From NCBI GenBank assembly GCA_002432085.1, contig DJFN01000067.1:1-5254 (forward strand): a DNA stretch of 5,254 nucleotides. Reading direction: 5' to 3'. The translations under genes were made by a program, and so were the position numbers. The DNA is from Flavobacteriales bacterium UBA5871 (GTDB taxonomy: Bacteria; Bacteroidota; Bacteroidia; Flavobacteriales_D; Crocinitomicaceae). The notes under the pieces were generated by a model. It saw only the letters and a list, made by a program, of their open reading frames with translations. It made no database searches and was not told the origin of the DNA. This document shows, piece by piece, positions 1 to 5,254 of the stretch; position 1 is the first letter of the stretch; every line of letters begins with the position of its first letter.

Positions 1-1
1 G

Positions 2-514
2 GCGAAGATCAACAAGAATACGGAAATCACTTTCCTGTCGGGCTATAACTACATTTCGCCGAAAACGCTCAATCCCGATTACGTCTATGCGACCGATGAT
101 CTCGACCGCGAATTCAGCTACGACAGCACGTCATTGAATCCGTCGAGCCGTGTGCTCAAATACCGTTTCCTGCACAACATCAAAGTCGACGCGGAAGTGG
201 TTCTCCGGAAACAGCTCGCCATCGGTTTCAGCGCGAAATATTTCAGTAAGATCGTGAACATGGACCGCATCATCAAAGAATTCGAAGAGCTCACGATGAA
301 CATGCCGTACATCCAGGATATCCGCTACATGGATTATTTCAACAACCACGATTTCGGCAATATTGTGCTCGACGCCCGCATTTCCTATGCGTTTAACACC
401 GTCCACAAGCTTGCGCTCATCGGAACGAACATCCTCAACCGCAGCTATTCCCTGCGACCGCTGAAGATCGAAATGCCGCGTACCATCATGCTCCAGTACA
501 CGCTCAGTCTTTAG
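2..514 (+). CDS. TonB-dependent receptor-like outer-membrane protein, C-terminal part (5' end outside window)
   Basis: The reading frame is open from the left edge to a TAG stop and gives 170 residues of a protein that begins upstream. The Met at base 134 is internal, since the frame continues before it without a stop. The visible part alternates polar and hydrophobic residues in amphipathic strands rich in Tyr, Phe and Asn. Examples are TFLSGYNYISP near the left edge and VLDARISYAF and LALIGTNILNRSYSLRP near the end. The terminus, PRTIMLQYTLSL, fits the last barrel strand of Bacteroidota TonB-dependent receptors, which ends in an aromatic- and hydrophobic-rich segment recognised for barrel assembly. 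By family, such proteins import siderophores, cobalamin or glycans using TonB/ExbBD energy. The plug domain and TonB box are not in the window, so the substrate cannot be named. Another large outer-membrane barrel protein is possible. It converges with the minus-strand gene ending at 639. Confidence 0.72.
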   Translation, partial: AKINKNTEITFLSGYNYISPKTLNPDYVYATDDLDREFSYDSTSLNPSSRVLKYRFLHNIKVDAEVVLRKQLAIGFSAKYFSKIVNMDRIIKEFEELTMNMPYIQDIRYMDYFNNHDFGNIVLDARISYAFNTVHKLALIGTNILNRSYSLRPLKIEMPRTIMLQYTLSL

Positions 515-638
515 ATTTCAGGACATCAAGACCCGCCTACCGGTAGGTAGGCTTCAAGACTTCAGGACTTTGGGATCGCAAGACTTAGACTTTCAGACGC
601 TAGACTGCTAGACTGGAGACAGAAGACTGGATGACTGA
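515..638. repeat. Degenerate AGAC-type repeat tract in convergent intergenic region
   Basis: This 124-base spacer between two convergent stop codons is filled with variants of the word (c/t/a)AGACtt or AGACtg. Exact AGAC occurs starting at 529, 557, 582, 588, 596, 603, 611, 618 and 625, with a GGAC variant at 565. From 582 onward the spacing is 6 to 8 bases, so it is quasi-periodic. No reading frame in it looks coding. Degenerate tracts of this flavour are, to my knowledge, frequent between genes in some Bacteroidota genomes. Their function here is unknown. Confidence 0.6.
535..552. terminator. Palindrome/hairpin, possible bidirectional terminator or REP-like element
   Basis: Bases 536-547 form a perfect 12-base palindrome (CCTACCGGTAGG). 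The wider stretch can instead fold as GCCTAC, a six-base loop CGGTAG, then GTAGGC. It lies 21 bases after the stop of the receptor gene and about 90 bases past the stop of the converging gene, so it could end transcription from either side. There is no T-tract on either strand, so a classic intrinsic terminator is not well supported. A dispersed palindromic repeat is equally plausible. Confidence 0.4.
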
Positions 639-1274
639 TTATTCGTTTCGGGAAGAAAAAGCATATCCAAATCCGAATCCGCCGCCAAATCCCCAGTTAA
701 AACCGGCGACTTTACGCGTTTCGACGAAGAAGTTCAGTGTCGCGTGATCGTTCAGCATGTAAGTGGCTTTGGCTCCATAAGACATGGCGTACTTGAAATA
801 CGTTTTGCCGATGTCGCGGTTGCGAACTACATCCACGCCCAGCACGTTGGCGTAGGGCGCCAGATCCCATTTGTAGGAAACAGGAATGTGATAGCTGATG
901 CCATCCGGGGCGATCAGAACGGCGATTCCGAGTAGAACACCCAGCGGACCGAGGTTGAAAGCATCGTCGTTCCAATCATCGTTGTCAGAAAGCGTTGCGA
1001 TGGCCCCGATAATGATCAGCGGCGGACCGGCCAGTGCGCCGATAGATGAGTGAAAATGAAAGTAATCGTCGTTTCGGAACAGGAACTCGAAGTTGTAGTT
1101 CAATCCGATGCGATCGGTCGGCATGAACTCCGCGCCGAGCGAGAAATTGTTGTATTGAGCCTTGTCGATAGTGCCGTAGCTGTATTTTCCCAGAACGTGC
1201 CATCTGTTGGACGTAAACTGGGCATTAGCAGTGGTGGTGAATAACAGCAGCAGGGTGATTAGCAGTATTCTCAT
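639..1274 (-). CDS. Secreted hypothetical protein, probable outer-membrane beta-barrel
   Basis: A 211-residue protein that I do not recognise by family. Residues 1-18 form a signal peptide: a Lys-free but Arg-led start, a Leu-rich core, then A16-N17-A18 before Gln19, a good signal peptidase I site. The mature part has amphipathic strand-like stretches (HVLGKYSYG, FSLGAEFMP, IGLNYNFEFLF, HIPVSYKWDL, KYAMSYGAKATYML, LNFFVETRKV). It ends in a Gly/Phe-rich segment, GFNWGFGGGFGFGYAF, which suits a small outer-membrane barrel. Odd for a barrel are two strongly hydrophobic stretches, about residues 79-95 and 107-122, separated by an acidic DNDDWNDD linker. The start is well defined because the signal peptide begins at this Met. 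No Shine-Dalgarno is visible. It lies 73 bases downstream of the SPFH gene on the same strand and may be co-transcribed. It could be a lipid- or envelope-associated protein rather than a true porin. Confidence 0.75.
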   Translation of the reverse strand: MRILLITLLLLFTTTANAQFTSNRWHVLGKYSYGTIDKAQYNNFSLGAEFMPTDRIGLNYNFEFLFRNDDYFHFHSSIGALAGPPLIIIGAIATLSDNDDWNDDAFNLGPLGVLLGIAVLIAPDGISYHIPVSYKWDLAPYANVLGVDVVRNRDIGKTYFKYAMSYGAKATYMLNDHATLNFFVETRKVAGFNWGFGGGFGFGYAFSSRNE

Positions 1275-1296
1275 GTGAAAAATTTGTTAAAACAAT

Positions 1297-1318
1297 CCTG
1301 CCCTGAACAAAAAGCAGG
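1297..1318 (-). terminator. Weak hairpin with T-rich trailer between the SPFH and OMP genes
   Basis: Read on the minus strand, CCTGC (1318-1314) can pair with GCAGG (1301-1297) around a 12-base loop, and ATTGTTTT follows directly. The five-pair stem is short, so at most it would attenuate read-through from the SPFH gene into the secreted-protein gene. I saw no convincing separate promoter for the latter in this 73-base gap. Confidence 0.25.
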
Positions 1319-1347
1319 CCATGGATTTTCAATTAAGAATAACGCTG

Positions 1348-2271
1348 TTACTTCAGGTTTACAATGGTTCCGTTGCCGGATCCAAGAGAAGTAGTCGGCA
1401 GGCGGCCATCCCATTTCTGTACTTTCATGTATTCCACGTAAAGCGGCGTGAGCTGTTGCTGTTTGAGCTGTGTAGCTTTGGCTTCACCGCTTGCACGGAT
1501 TACGGCTTCGGCTGAGTCACCGCGGGCGATCGCTATTTTTTTCAACGCTTCCGCTTCGGCAGTTTTCGCTTGCTGCATTTCGGCCTCGGCCTGCTGAATG
1601 GCACGTGTTTTGGCATTGATCGCGTCCTGCAATGCCTGTGGCGGAATGATATTCGTACGCAGCTGACTGATAGTAAACCACTTGCTCACGCGTTTGTTCG
1701 CCTCCACCATAATGGCATATTCGAAGTTCTCGCGGTCGTTGAAGATCTTGTCCACTTCCCAGCGGTTGGCCACATCGTTCACAGCGCCTACGATGGCGGT
1801 TTTCAGCCAGCCCTGTTCGATTTCCTTCGTCGTGAGTCGCAGGTTGATGAACATATCGCCGATCGCGTCTTCCTTGAGCGAGTAGTTGAACGTTGGCTTG
1901 ATCGTCGCGATAAAACCTCCTTTGGTGATCACTTCCTGGTCGGAATACTCGATGTGCTGCTGGTAAGTGGGAAATTCCAGCAATTGCTCGGTCCACGTAT
2001 TGTAAAGCACCCAACCCGTTTCGTACTGGTAGCGCGAAACGCCGCGTGCGGAACCGGTCAGATTGATCTTGATGCCTTTATAGCCCGAATCCACGCGCTC
2101 GAAGGTAAAAGGCTGGATCAATGAAGCAATGATGATTACTATAGCAATGGCGATCGGACGAATGACTTTCGGGGAAAATCCGCCTTCCGGTCTGCGGTAT
2201 TCGGCGCGTTTAGCGAAAAGGTGGAGTCCGAGAACAAGTAGTGTAAGCAGGATGAGAATCAGGGTGATCAT
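1348..2271 (-). CDS. SPFH/Band 7 (prohibitin-like) membrane protein
   Basis: A 307-residue protein of the SPFH (stomatin/prohibitin/flotillin/HflKC) superfamily. There are two N-terminal hydrophobic segments, about residues 2-20 and 37-54, joined by a basic loop (KRAEYRRPEGG). The Band 7 domain covers about 55-220 and opens with FERVDSGYKGIKINLTG, typical of the prohibitin branch, which marks out where the domain starts after the membrane. An Ala/Glu/Gln/Lys-rich helix, about 216-275, is the oligomerising coiled coil (AEAEMQQAKTAEAEALKK). The tail has YMKVQKWDGRLP (281-292), a signature often seen at the end of bacterial prohibitin-like proteins. By family such proteins form large membrane-bound rings that organise microdomains or guard membrane proteases. 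The partner here is unknown. Its ATG overlaps the stop of the upstream small membrane gene (ATGA, 2271-2268), which suggests translational coupling. No NfeD or FtsH gene is adjacent in the window. Confidence 0.9.
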   Translation of the reverse strand: MITLILILLTLLVLGLHLFAKRAEYRRPEGGFSPKVIRPIAIAIVIIIASLIQPFTFERVDSGYKGIKINLTGSARGVSRYQYETGWVLYNTWTEQLLEFPTYQQHIEYSDQEVITKGGFIATIKPTFNYSLKEDAIGDMFINLRLTTKEIEQGWLKTAIVGAVNDVANRWEVDKIFNDRENFEYAIMVEANKRVSKWFTISQLRTNIIPPQALQDAINAKTRAIQQAEAEMQQAKTAEAEALKKIAIARGDSAEAVIRASGEAKATQLKQQQLTPLYVEYMKVQKWDGRLPTTSLGSGNGTIVNLK

Positions 2272-2447
2272 AAACGCAGTTTTTTAATAAGGAACGGAAT
2301 AAAGTGGCGCATAAACAGGATGAAAAGCACAATGATCCCGACCGTTGCGAGAATGCCCAGCAGGTTGTTAATCGGCCGGCTGATGACGTATTCGGCATAA
2401 AAGCTGAAGGCAACGACAAACAACAGGAAAAAAACAAGTGTTTTCAT
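2268..2447 (-). CDS. Small membrane protein, hypothetical (59 residues)
   Basis: A small protein of unknown function beginning MKTLVFFLLF. The first hydrophobic stretch, about residues 3-19, could be a signal anchor. A second, about 31-48 (NLLGILATVGIIVLFILF), is a clear transmembrane helix, and the C-terminus is basic (LIKKLRL), likely cytosolic. The frame also has Mets at 2465 and 2528. I chose 2447 because the hydrophobic segment begins there and because a -7-like element (2467-2474) abuts the 2465 Met, which would leave it no leader. Its TGA overlaps the SPFH start codon by ATGA, so the two proteins are probably made together. The conserved-looking overlap and membrane topology support a real gene despite its size. 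It could be a membrane partner of the SPFH ring, but that is inference from position alone. Confidence 0.65.
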   Translation of the reverse strand: MKTLVFFLLFVVAFSFYAEYVISRPINNLLGILATVGIIVLFILFMRHFIPFLIKKLRL

Positions 2448-2466
2448 GACTGTGTGATGGTTCATG

Positions 2467-2474
2467 CGAATATA
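2467..2474 (-). promoter_or_regulatory. Candidate -7 element for the minus-strand SPFH operon
   Basis: On the minus strand the sequence TATATTCG matches the Bacteroidota -7 consensus TAnnTTTG at all but one position. It sits 19 bases before the ATG at 2447. I found no convincing -33 TTTG at the expected distance, so the call is tentative. It forms a divergent pair with the element at 2539-2547. Confidence 0.35.
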
Positions 2475-2538
2475 GACAATCTTTATGTTTCGACTCCGAA
2501 TTCCCTTTTTTTCGCGACCGCTGCTCACACTTTGTTGC

Positions 2539-2547
2539 TACCTTTGC
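2539..2547 (+). promoter_or_regulatory. Bacteroidota-type -7 promoter element of the SCO1-like gene
   Basis: TACCTTTGC matches the Bacteroidota primary-sigma -7 consensus TAnnTTTG exactly and is followed by a typical C. It ends 17 bases before the ATG at 2565, which implies a very short leader and supports that start over the in-frame Met at 2304. A -33 TTTG is not obvious at the usual spacing. Confidence 0.6.
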
Positions 2548-2564
2548 AGGCAAAACCGAGCGAT

Positions 2565-3224
2565 ATGCGTCTCCTTCTTGTCGGAATCATTGCACTTGTC
2601 GGAATCATCACGGCATACACCATCCTGAATCCCGGTAAAGAAAAGCCATTGCCGGTGATCAATCCGGTAGATGTTTCCGAAGAAATGGTTGATCGCGATC
2701 TCGTTCGCAAAGGATTCGGACACCGCATCGGGCCGTTTGAATTCACCGATCAATCCGGCAAGTCTTTCGGACTGGAACAGGTCAAAGGAAAAGTCTTCGT
2801 TGCCGAGTACTTCTTCACCAATTGCGGCACCATCTGCCCGAAAATGACGGCACAGATGGCGCGTGTTCATACCCGTTTCAAAAACGACGATCGCTTCGAG
2901 ATACTGAGCTTTACCGTCGACCCGCAAAACGATACCGTAGAACGAATGGCCGAATACGCTGCCATGCACAAGGCCGACGGCAATCAATGGCACTTTCTGA
3001 CGGGTAAACAGGAAGATTTGTACAAAGTGGCGCGTCGTTATTTCTTCGTGCTGAAGCCGGCCGAAGCGTTAAACCAGGGCGATGTCGGCTCGGATTTCAT
3101 TCACACCAACAATTTCGTGCTGGTCGACCAGCAGCAACGCATCCGCGGTTACTACGACGGCACATCCGAAGAGGATGTTAATGTGCTCATGCACGACATC
3201 GAACGGTTGCTCGGCGAGCACTAA
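2565..3224 (+). CDS. SCO1/SenC family copper-binding, thioredoxin-fold protein
   Basis: A 219-residue protein with an N-terminal membrane anchor (about residues 2-21, no lipobox Cys) and a periplasm-facing thioredoxin-fold domain. The family signature is complete. After GPFEFTDQSGK come the strand KVFVAEYFFTNC and CGTICP, giving the CxxxC pair Cys87 and Cys91. Then follow the VDPQND segment (118-123) and the distal copper-ligand His180 in DFIHTNNFVLVD, ahead of RGYYDGT. These Cys and His residues are the known Cu ligands of SCO proteins. By family they deliver copper to the CuA site of cytochrome c oxidase or act as periplasmic thiol/redox proteins. No oxidase or heme-synthesis gene is visible nearby, so the client is unknown. 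The frame extends upstream to 2304, but that part is antisense to the small membrane gene. The promoter element and the signal anchor both fix the start at 2565. Length is normal for the family. Confidence 0.92.
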   Translation: MRLLLVGIIALVGIITAYTILNPGKEKPLPVINPVDVSEEMVDRDLVRKGFGHRIGPFEFTDQSGKSFGLEQVKGKVFVAEYFFTNCGTICPKMTAQMARVHTRFKNDDRFEILSFTVDPQNDTVERMAEYAAMHKADGNQWHFLTGKQEDLYKVARRYFFVLKPAEALNQGDVGSDFIHTNNFVLVDQQQRIRGYYDGTSEEDVNVLMHDIERLLGEH

Positions 3225-3229
3225 AACCC

Positions 3230-3260
3230 GCGGAAATCGCGCATTTTCAACGATTTTCGC
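3230..3260 (+). terminator. Hairpin after the SCO1-like gene, possible terminator
   Basis: Six bases past the stop codon, GCGGAAATCG (3230-3239) pairs with CGATTTTCGC (3251-3260). This makes a 10-pair stem with one G-U wobble and an 11-base loop. No T-run follows (the next bases are AGTTAAAAAA), so it is either a weak or factor-dependent terminator or a 3'-end stabilising structure. It separates the SCO1-like gene from the kinase operon. Confidence 0.45.
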
Positions 3261-3296
3261 AGTTAAAAAACGTTAATCACTTCCACGCTTTTTAAC
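3261..3296. promoter_or_regulatory. GTTAA direct and inverted repeats, candidate operator before the kinase gene
   Basis: GTTAA occurs at 3262-3266 and again at 3272-3276, exactly 10 bases apart, and in inverse form (TTAAC) at 3292-3296. The outer copies also extend to an 8-base inverted repeat (GTTAAAAA at 3262-3269 and TTTTTAAC at 3289-3296). Response regulators of the OmpR/PhoB class usually bind direct repeats about one helical turn apart, so autoregulation by the downstream regulator is a reasonable guess. A/T-rich chance repetition is the alternative. Confidence 0.3.
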
Positions 3297-3304
3297 ATTT
3301 CGCC

Positions 3305-3312
3305 TACATTCG
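3305..3312 (+). promoter_or_regulatory. Candidate -7 element of the histidine kinase/response regulator operon
   Basis: TACATTCG matches the Bacteroidota consensus TAnnTTTG at all but one position. It ends 13 bases before the ATG at 3326, so the leader would be very short, as for the SCO1-like gene. The GTTAA repeats lie immediately upstream, where a regulator could touch RNA polymerase. No clear -33 element. Confidence 0.35.
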
Positions 3313-3325
3313 TTCACCTTGCGCT

Positions 3326-4945
3326 ATGATTAAAATTCGAATCAATCTGGTTATTACAGCAGTATGGATCGCCATGCTGGCGCTGCTATTGATTCAGATT
3401 TACCAGACGGTGCAGCTTTATGACCGTAAGACCGACGATTTTAAGGCGAAAGTCAATACGGCGATCGAACGCATCGTAATCAAGCACGAAAAGGCGGAAG
3501 CGCGTCGTCGACGTGTGGCTGTCATGGGCCGCGACTTCAGAGGCCAGTACCAGAACGTGCTGCGCGAAGAATTTCAGAATCTTTTCGAGGTCCAGGAATC
3601 CATTTCCATTCGCGATACGGTTTTGTTCAAAGAAGGTTTTCCGGAACATTACCTGATCGTAACCGGAATCACCGAAGACACGATTACGGGTCTTGCGGCC
3701 AAACAGGAAGTACTGGCCCGCGACGTGCGACAGATCAAGGAATTGTTTGACAAGGAAGAGTTGACCCTGTTCGAGCGCGATTCCATCGAAGCAGCGCATT
3801 TGCTCGACCAACGCGTGATGCACAAGATCATCAAGAAAGCCAAATACATCAACGAGCTGATGATGGAAACTTTCCGGGATAACATTTACCTGGAGCCATC
3901 CAAACGGATCGATCCGGCCACGCTCAACGCCGTTATCTACAAAGAGCTCAAAGCCGACGGCCTTCCGACCGATTACCGTTTTGTGATCACCGAGGAGAAC
4001 AACCTGATGGTCCGCTTTGTGCAGGATGTAAAACATTACGATAAGAGCCTCGATACGGCCAATACCTACAATGCGGCGCTTTTTCCGGGAAGCATTCTCG
4101 AAGACCAGCTGACGTTGCATATGTACTTCCCCAACAAGCGTACATTCGTACTGAAAGCTATGGGAAGCCCGCTCATCATCAGCTTTGCGCTGGTTGTGCT
4201 GATCATCTTTACGATCACGTATATGTTCAAGACCATCCTCACGCAGAAGAAGCTTTTCGAGATCAAGAACGACTTCATTTCGAATATGACCCATGAATTC
4301 AAAACGCCGATCTCTACGATTTCGCTGGCGTGTGAGGCCATGAGCGATCCGGCTATGATGGGCGGTCAGACAGACACGGCGGCCCCGTTTGTGAAAATGA
4401 TCACCGAAGAAAACCGGCGGTTGAGCACGCTCGTGGAAGCGATTCTGCAAAGCGCCGTGATCGATCGTGGCGAGCTCAAGATCAAGGAAGAGCGCATCTC
4501 GCTTACGGATATCGTGCGGCAGGTGGCCAAAATGGCTTCCTTTCGGATTGCCGCCACAGACGGCGAGCTGGTGCTTGATATTCCGAAAAAGGATATTTAC
4601 ATCATCGCCGACCGATTGCATGTGACGAATATGATCTCGAATCTCGTCGACAACGCGATCAAATACAGCAAAGACAAAGTTCACGTTACGGTTAAGCTCG
4701 AAGAAAAGTCCGACAGGATCGTTTTTTCCGTGGCGGACAAAGGAATAGGAATCAAACGGGAACATATTCAGAAAATATTTGATAAATTGTATCGCGTTCC
4801 TACCGGAAATGTTCACAATGTGAAAGGTTTCGGTTTGGGATTGAGTTATGTACAAGCTTTGGTTGATTTATTCGGGTGGACCATCCAGGTAAACAGCCAA
4901 TACGGAGAAGGATCAGTGTTCACAGTTAATATCAAGAAACAATGA
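3326..4945 (+). CDS. rprX: Membrane sensor histidine kinase, RprX-like
   Basis: A 539-residue inner-membrane sensor kinase. Transmembrane helix 1 is about residues 7-26 and helix 2 about 281-301. Between them lies a periplasmic sensor region of roughly 250 residues, with a charged helical stretch (30-90) and no domain I can name. The protein passes from helix 2 to the HisKA domain within about 15 residues, so there is no HAMP domain. The phospho-acceptor is His323 in FISNMTHEFKTPIS. The ATPase domain shows the N box (VDNAIKYS, Asn443), G1 (DKGIGIK, 471-477), F box (IFDKLYRV, Phe485) and G2 (KGFGLGLSY, 500-508), all intact. By family it autophosphorylates in response to an envelope signal and passes phosphate to the regulator that overlaps it by ATGA. 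Similarity in architecture and in the adjoining regulator suggests Bacteroides RprX; the symbol is by resemblance only. The signal is unknown. The last 200 bases are markedly richer in A/T than the rest. Confidence 0.9.
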   Translation: MIKIRINLVITAVWIAMLALLLIQIYQTVQLYDRKTDDFKAKVNTAIERIVIKHEKAEARRRRVAVMGRDFRGQYQNVLREEFQNLFEVQESISIRDTVLFKEGFPEHYLIVTGITEDTITGLAAKQEVLARDVRQIKELFDKEELTLFERDSIEAAHLLDQRVMHKIIKKAKYINELMMETFRDNIYLEPSKRIDPATLNAVIYKELKADGLPTDYRFVITEENNLMVRFVQDVKHYDKSLDTANTYNAALFPGSILEDQLTLHMYFPNKRTFVLKAMGSPLIISFALVVLIIFTITYMFKTILTQKKLFEIKNDFISNMTHEFKTPISTISLACEAMSDPAMMGGQTDTAAPFVKMITEENRRLSTLVEAILQSAVIDRGELKIKEERISLTDIVRQVAKMASFRIAATDGELVLDIPKKDIYIIADRLHVTNMISNLVDNAIKYSKDKVHVTVKLEEKSDRIVFSVADKGIGIKREHIQKIFDKLYRVPTGNVHNVKGFGLGLSYVQALVDLFGWTIQVNSQYGEGSVFTVNIKKQ

Positions 4946-5254
4946 GTAAGCAAAAGGCAATTTTACTGGCAGAAGACGATGAAAATCTGGGACAATTGTT
5001 GCAGACCTTCCTGAAGGCAAAAGGCTTTCATGTAGATATCGCCCGGAACGGAAAACAGGCATACGAACGCTTCGCAGAAGGACACTTTGATTTTTGTATT
5101 TTCGACGTGATGATGCCGGAAATGGACGGTTTCACGCTGGCTAAGGAAGTGCGGCAGATCGACCCGAAAACGCCGATTCTCTTCCTCACGGCCAAGTCCA
5201 TGAAAGAGGACAAGCTGGAAGGATTCAGCACCGGCGCCGACGACTACATGACCA
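4942..5254 (+). CDS. rprY: Response regulator, RprY-like (OmpR/PhoB class expected), 3' end outside window
   Basis: The first 104 residues of a receiver domain, running off the right edge. The acidic pocket is E11-D12-D13 (AEDDENLG), the phospho-acceptor is Asp55 in FDVMMPEMDGF, and the switch residues are Thr83 and Lys85 in LFLTAK. The segment EGFSTGADDYMT marks the end of the receiver, just before the usual KPF. The sequence around the active site closely resembles RprY of Bacteroides (EDDENLG, KAKG, DVMMP, LTAK, KED, LEGF, GADDY), by memory and not by alignment. A C-terminal winged-helix DNA-binding domain is expected but is not in the window. Its ATG lies in the last codons of the kinase gene (ATGA, 4942-4945), so the pair is translated together, as expected for cognate partners. 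No separate promoter or Shine-Dalgarno is visible. Confidence 0.9.
   Translation, partial: MSKQKAILLAEDDENLGQLLQTFLKAKGFHVDIARNGKQAYERFAEGHFDFCIFDVMMPEMDGFTLAKEVRQIDPKTPILFLTAKSMKEDKLEGFSTGADDYMT

Noticed and set aside
131..406. 91-residue minus-strand open frame inside the receptor gene
   Set aside because: It is a shadow of the receptor frame, which is open from the window edge and ends in a family-typical terminus.
515..638. CRISPR array or tandem-repeat array
   Set aside because: The repeated word is only 4-7 bases, spacing is irregular and there are no unique spacers of constant length.
1570..2124. 184-residue open frame antisense to the SPFH gene
   Set aside because: It lies wholly inside the well-supported SPFH gene on the other strand and has no family features.
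2448..2528. Longer start (Met at 2528 or 2465) for the small membrane protein
   Set aside because: The extra residues are polar and basic, and the likely -7 element at 2467-2474 lies inside the longest version. A start at 2447 gives a clean hydrophobic N-terminus.
2304..2564. In-frame 87-residue N-terminal extension of the SCO1-like protein
   Set aside because: The stretch is antisense to the small membrane gene and reads as a charged, low-quality sequence. The promoter element lies inside it, and the membrane anchor begins exactly at 2565.
3386..4855. 489-residue open frame antisense to the histidine kinase
   Set aside because: It mirrors the kinase frame exactly, is rich in His, Arg and Phe as antisense products are, and has no recognisable domain or promoter. 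The sense gene has every kinase motif, so the long frame is a by-product of codon choice.

Overview
The window looks like chromosomal DNA from a member of the Bacteroidota, with moderate GC of roughly half. Four things point there. The partial outer-membrane receptor ends in a TonB-dependent barrel terminus of the Bacteroidota type. Start codons have no Shine-Dalgarno sequence upstream. One intergenic region carries a perfect Bacteroidota-type -7 promoter element (TAnnTTTG) a few bases before a start codon. The two-component pair at the right end resembles RprX/RprY of Bacteroides. I cannot place it more finely than phylum.

Layout, left to right. (1) 2-514, plus strand: C-terminal end of a TonB-dependent receptor-like outer-membrane protein. 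(2) 515-638: a short convergent intergenic region packed with degenerate AGAC-type repeats and one palindrome. (3) 639-2447, minus strand: a probable three-gene set. Read in transcription order it is a 59-residue membrane protein, an SPFH/prohibitin-like membrane protein that overlaps it by ATGA, and, 73 bases on, a secreted protein that may be an outer-membrane beta-barrel. (4) 2448-2564: a divergent promoter region. (5) 2565-3224, plus strand: a membrane-anchored SCO1/SenC copper-chaperone-like thioredoxin-fold protein with CxxxC and the distal His. (6) 3225-3325: a hairpin, then A/T-rich GTTAA repeats and a probable promoter. (7) 3326-4945 and 4942-5254, plus strand: a sensor histidine kinase and its response regulator, overlapping by ATGA; the regulator runs off the window.

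Nearly everything encoded here acts at the cell envelope: an outer-membrane receptor, an SPFH scaffold, a periplasm-facing copper/redox protein and an envelope-spanning sensor kinase. Nothing in the sequence shows that these units form one system beyond each predicted operon. I found no tRNA, rRNA, CRISPR array, insertion sequence or defence module. The window reads as ordinary core-genome territory. The best leads are regulatory (GTTAA repeats before the kinase), compositional (a sharp GC dip at the kinase end) and structural (the repeat tract and the odd secreted protein). I see no convincing previously undescribed system.
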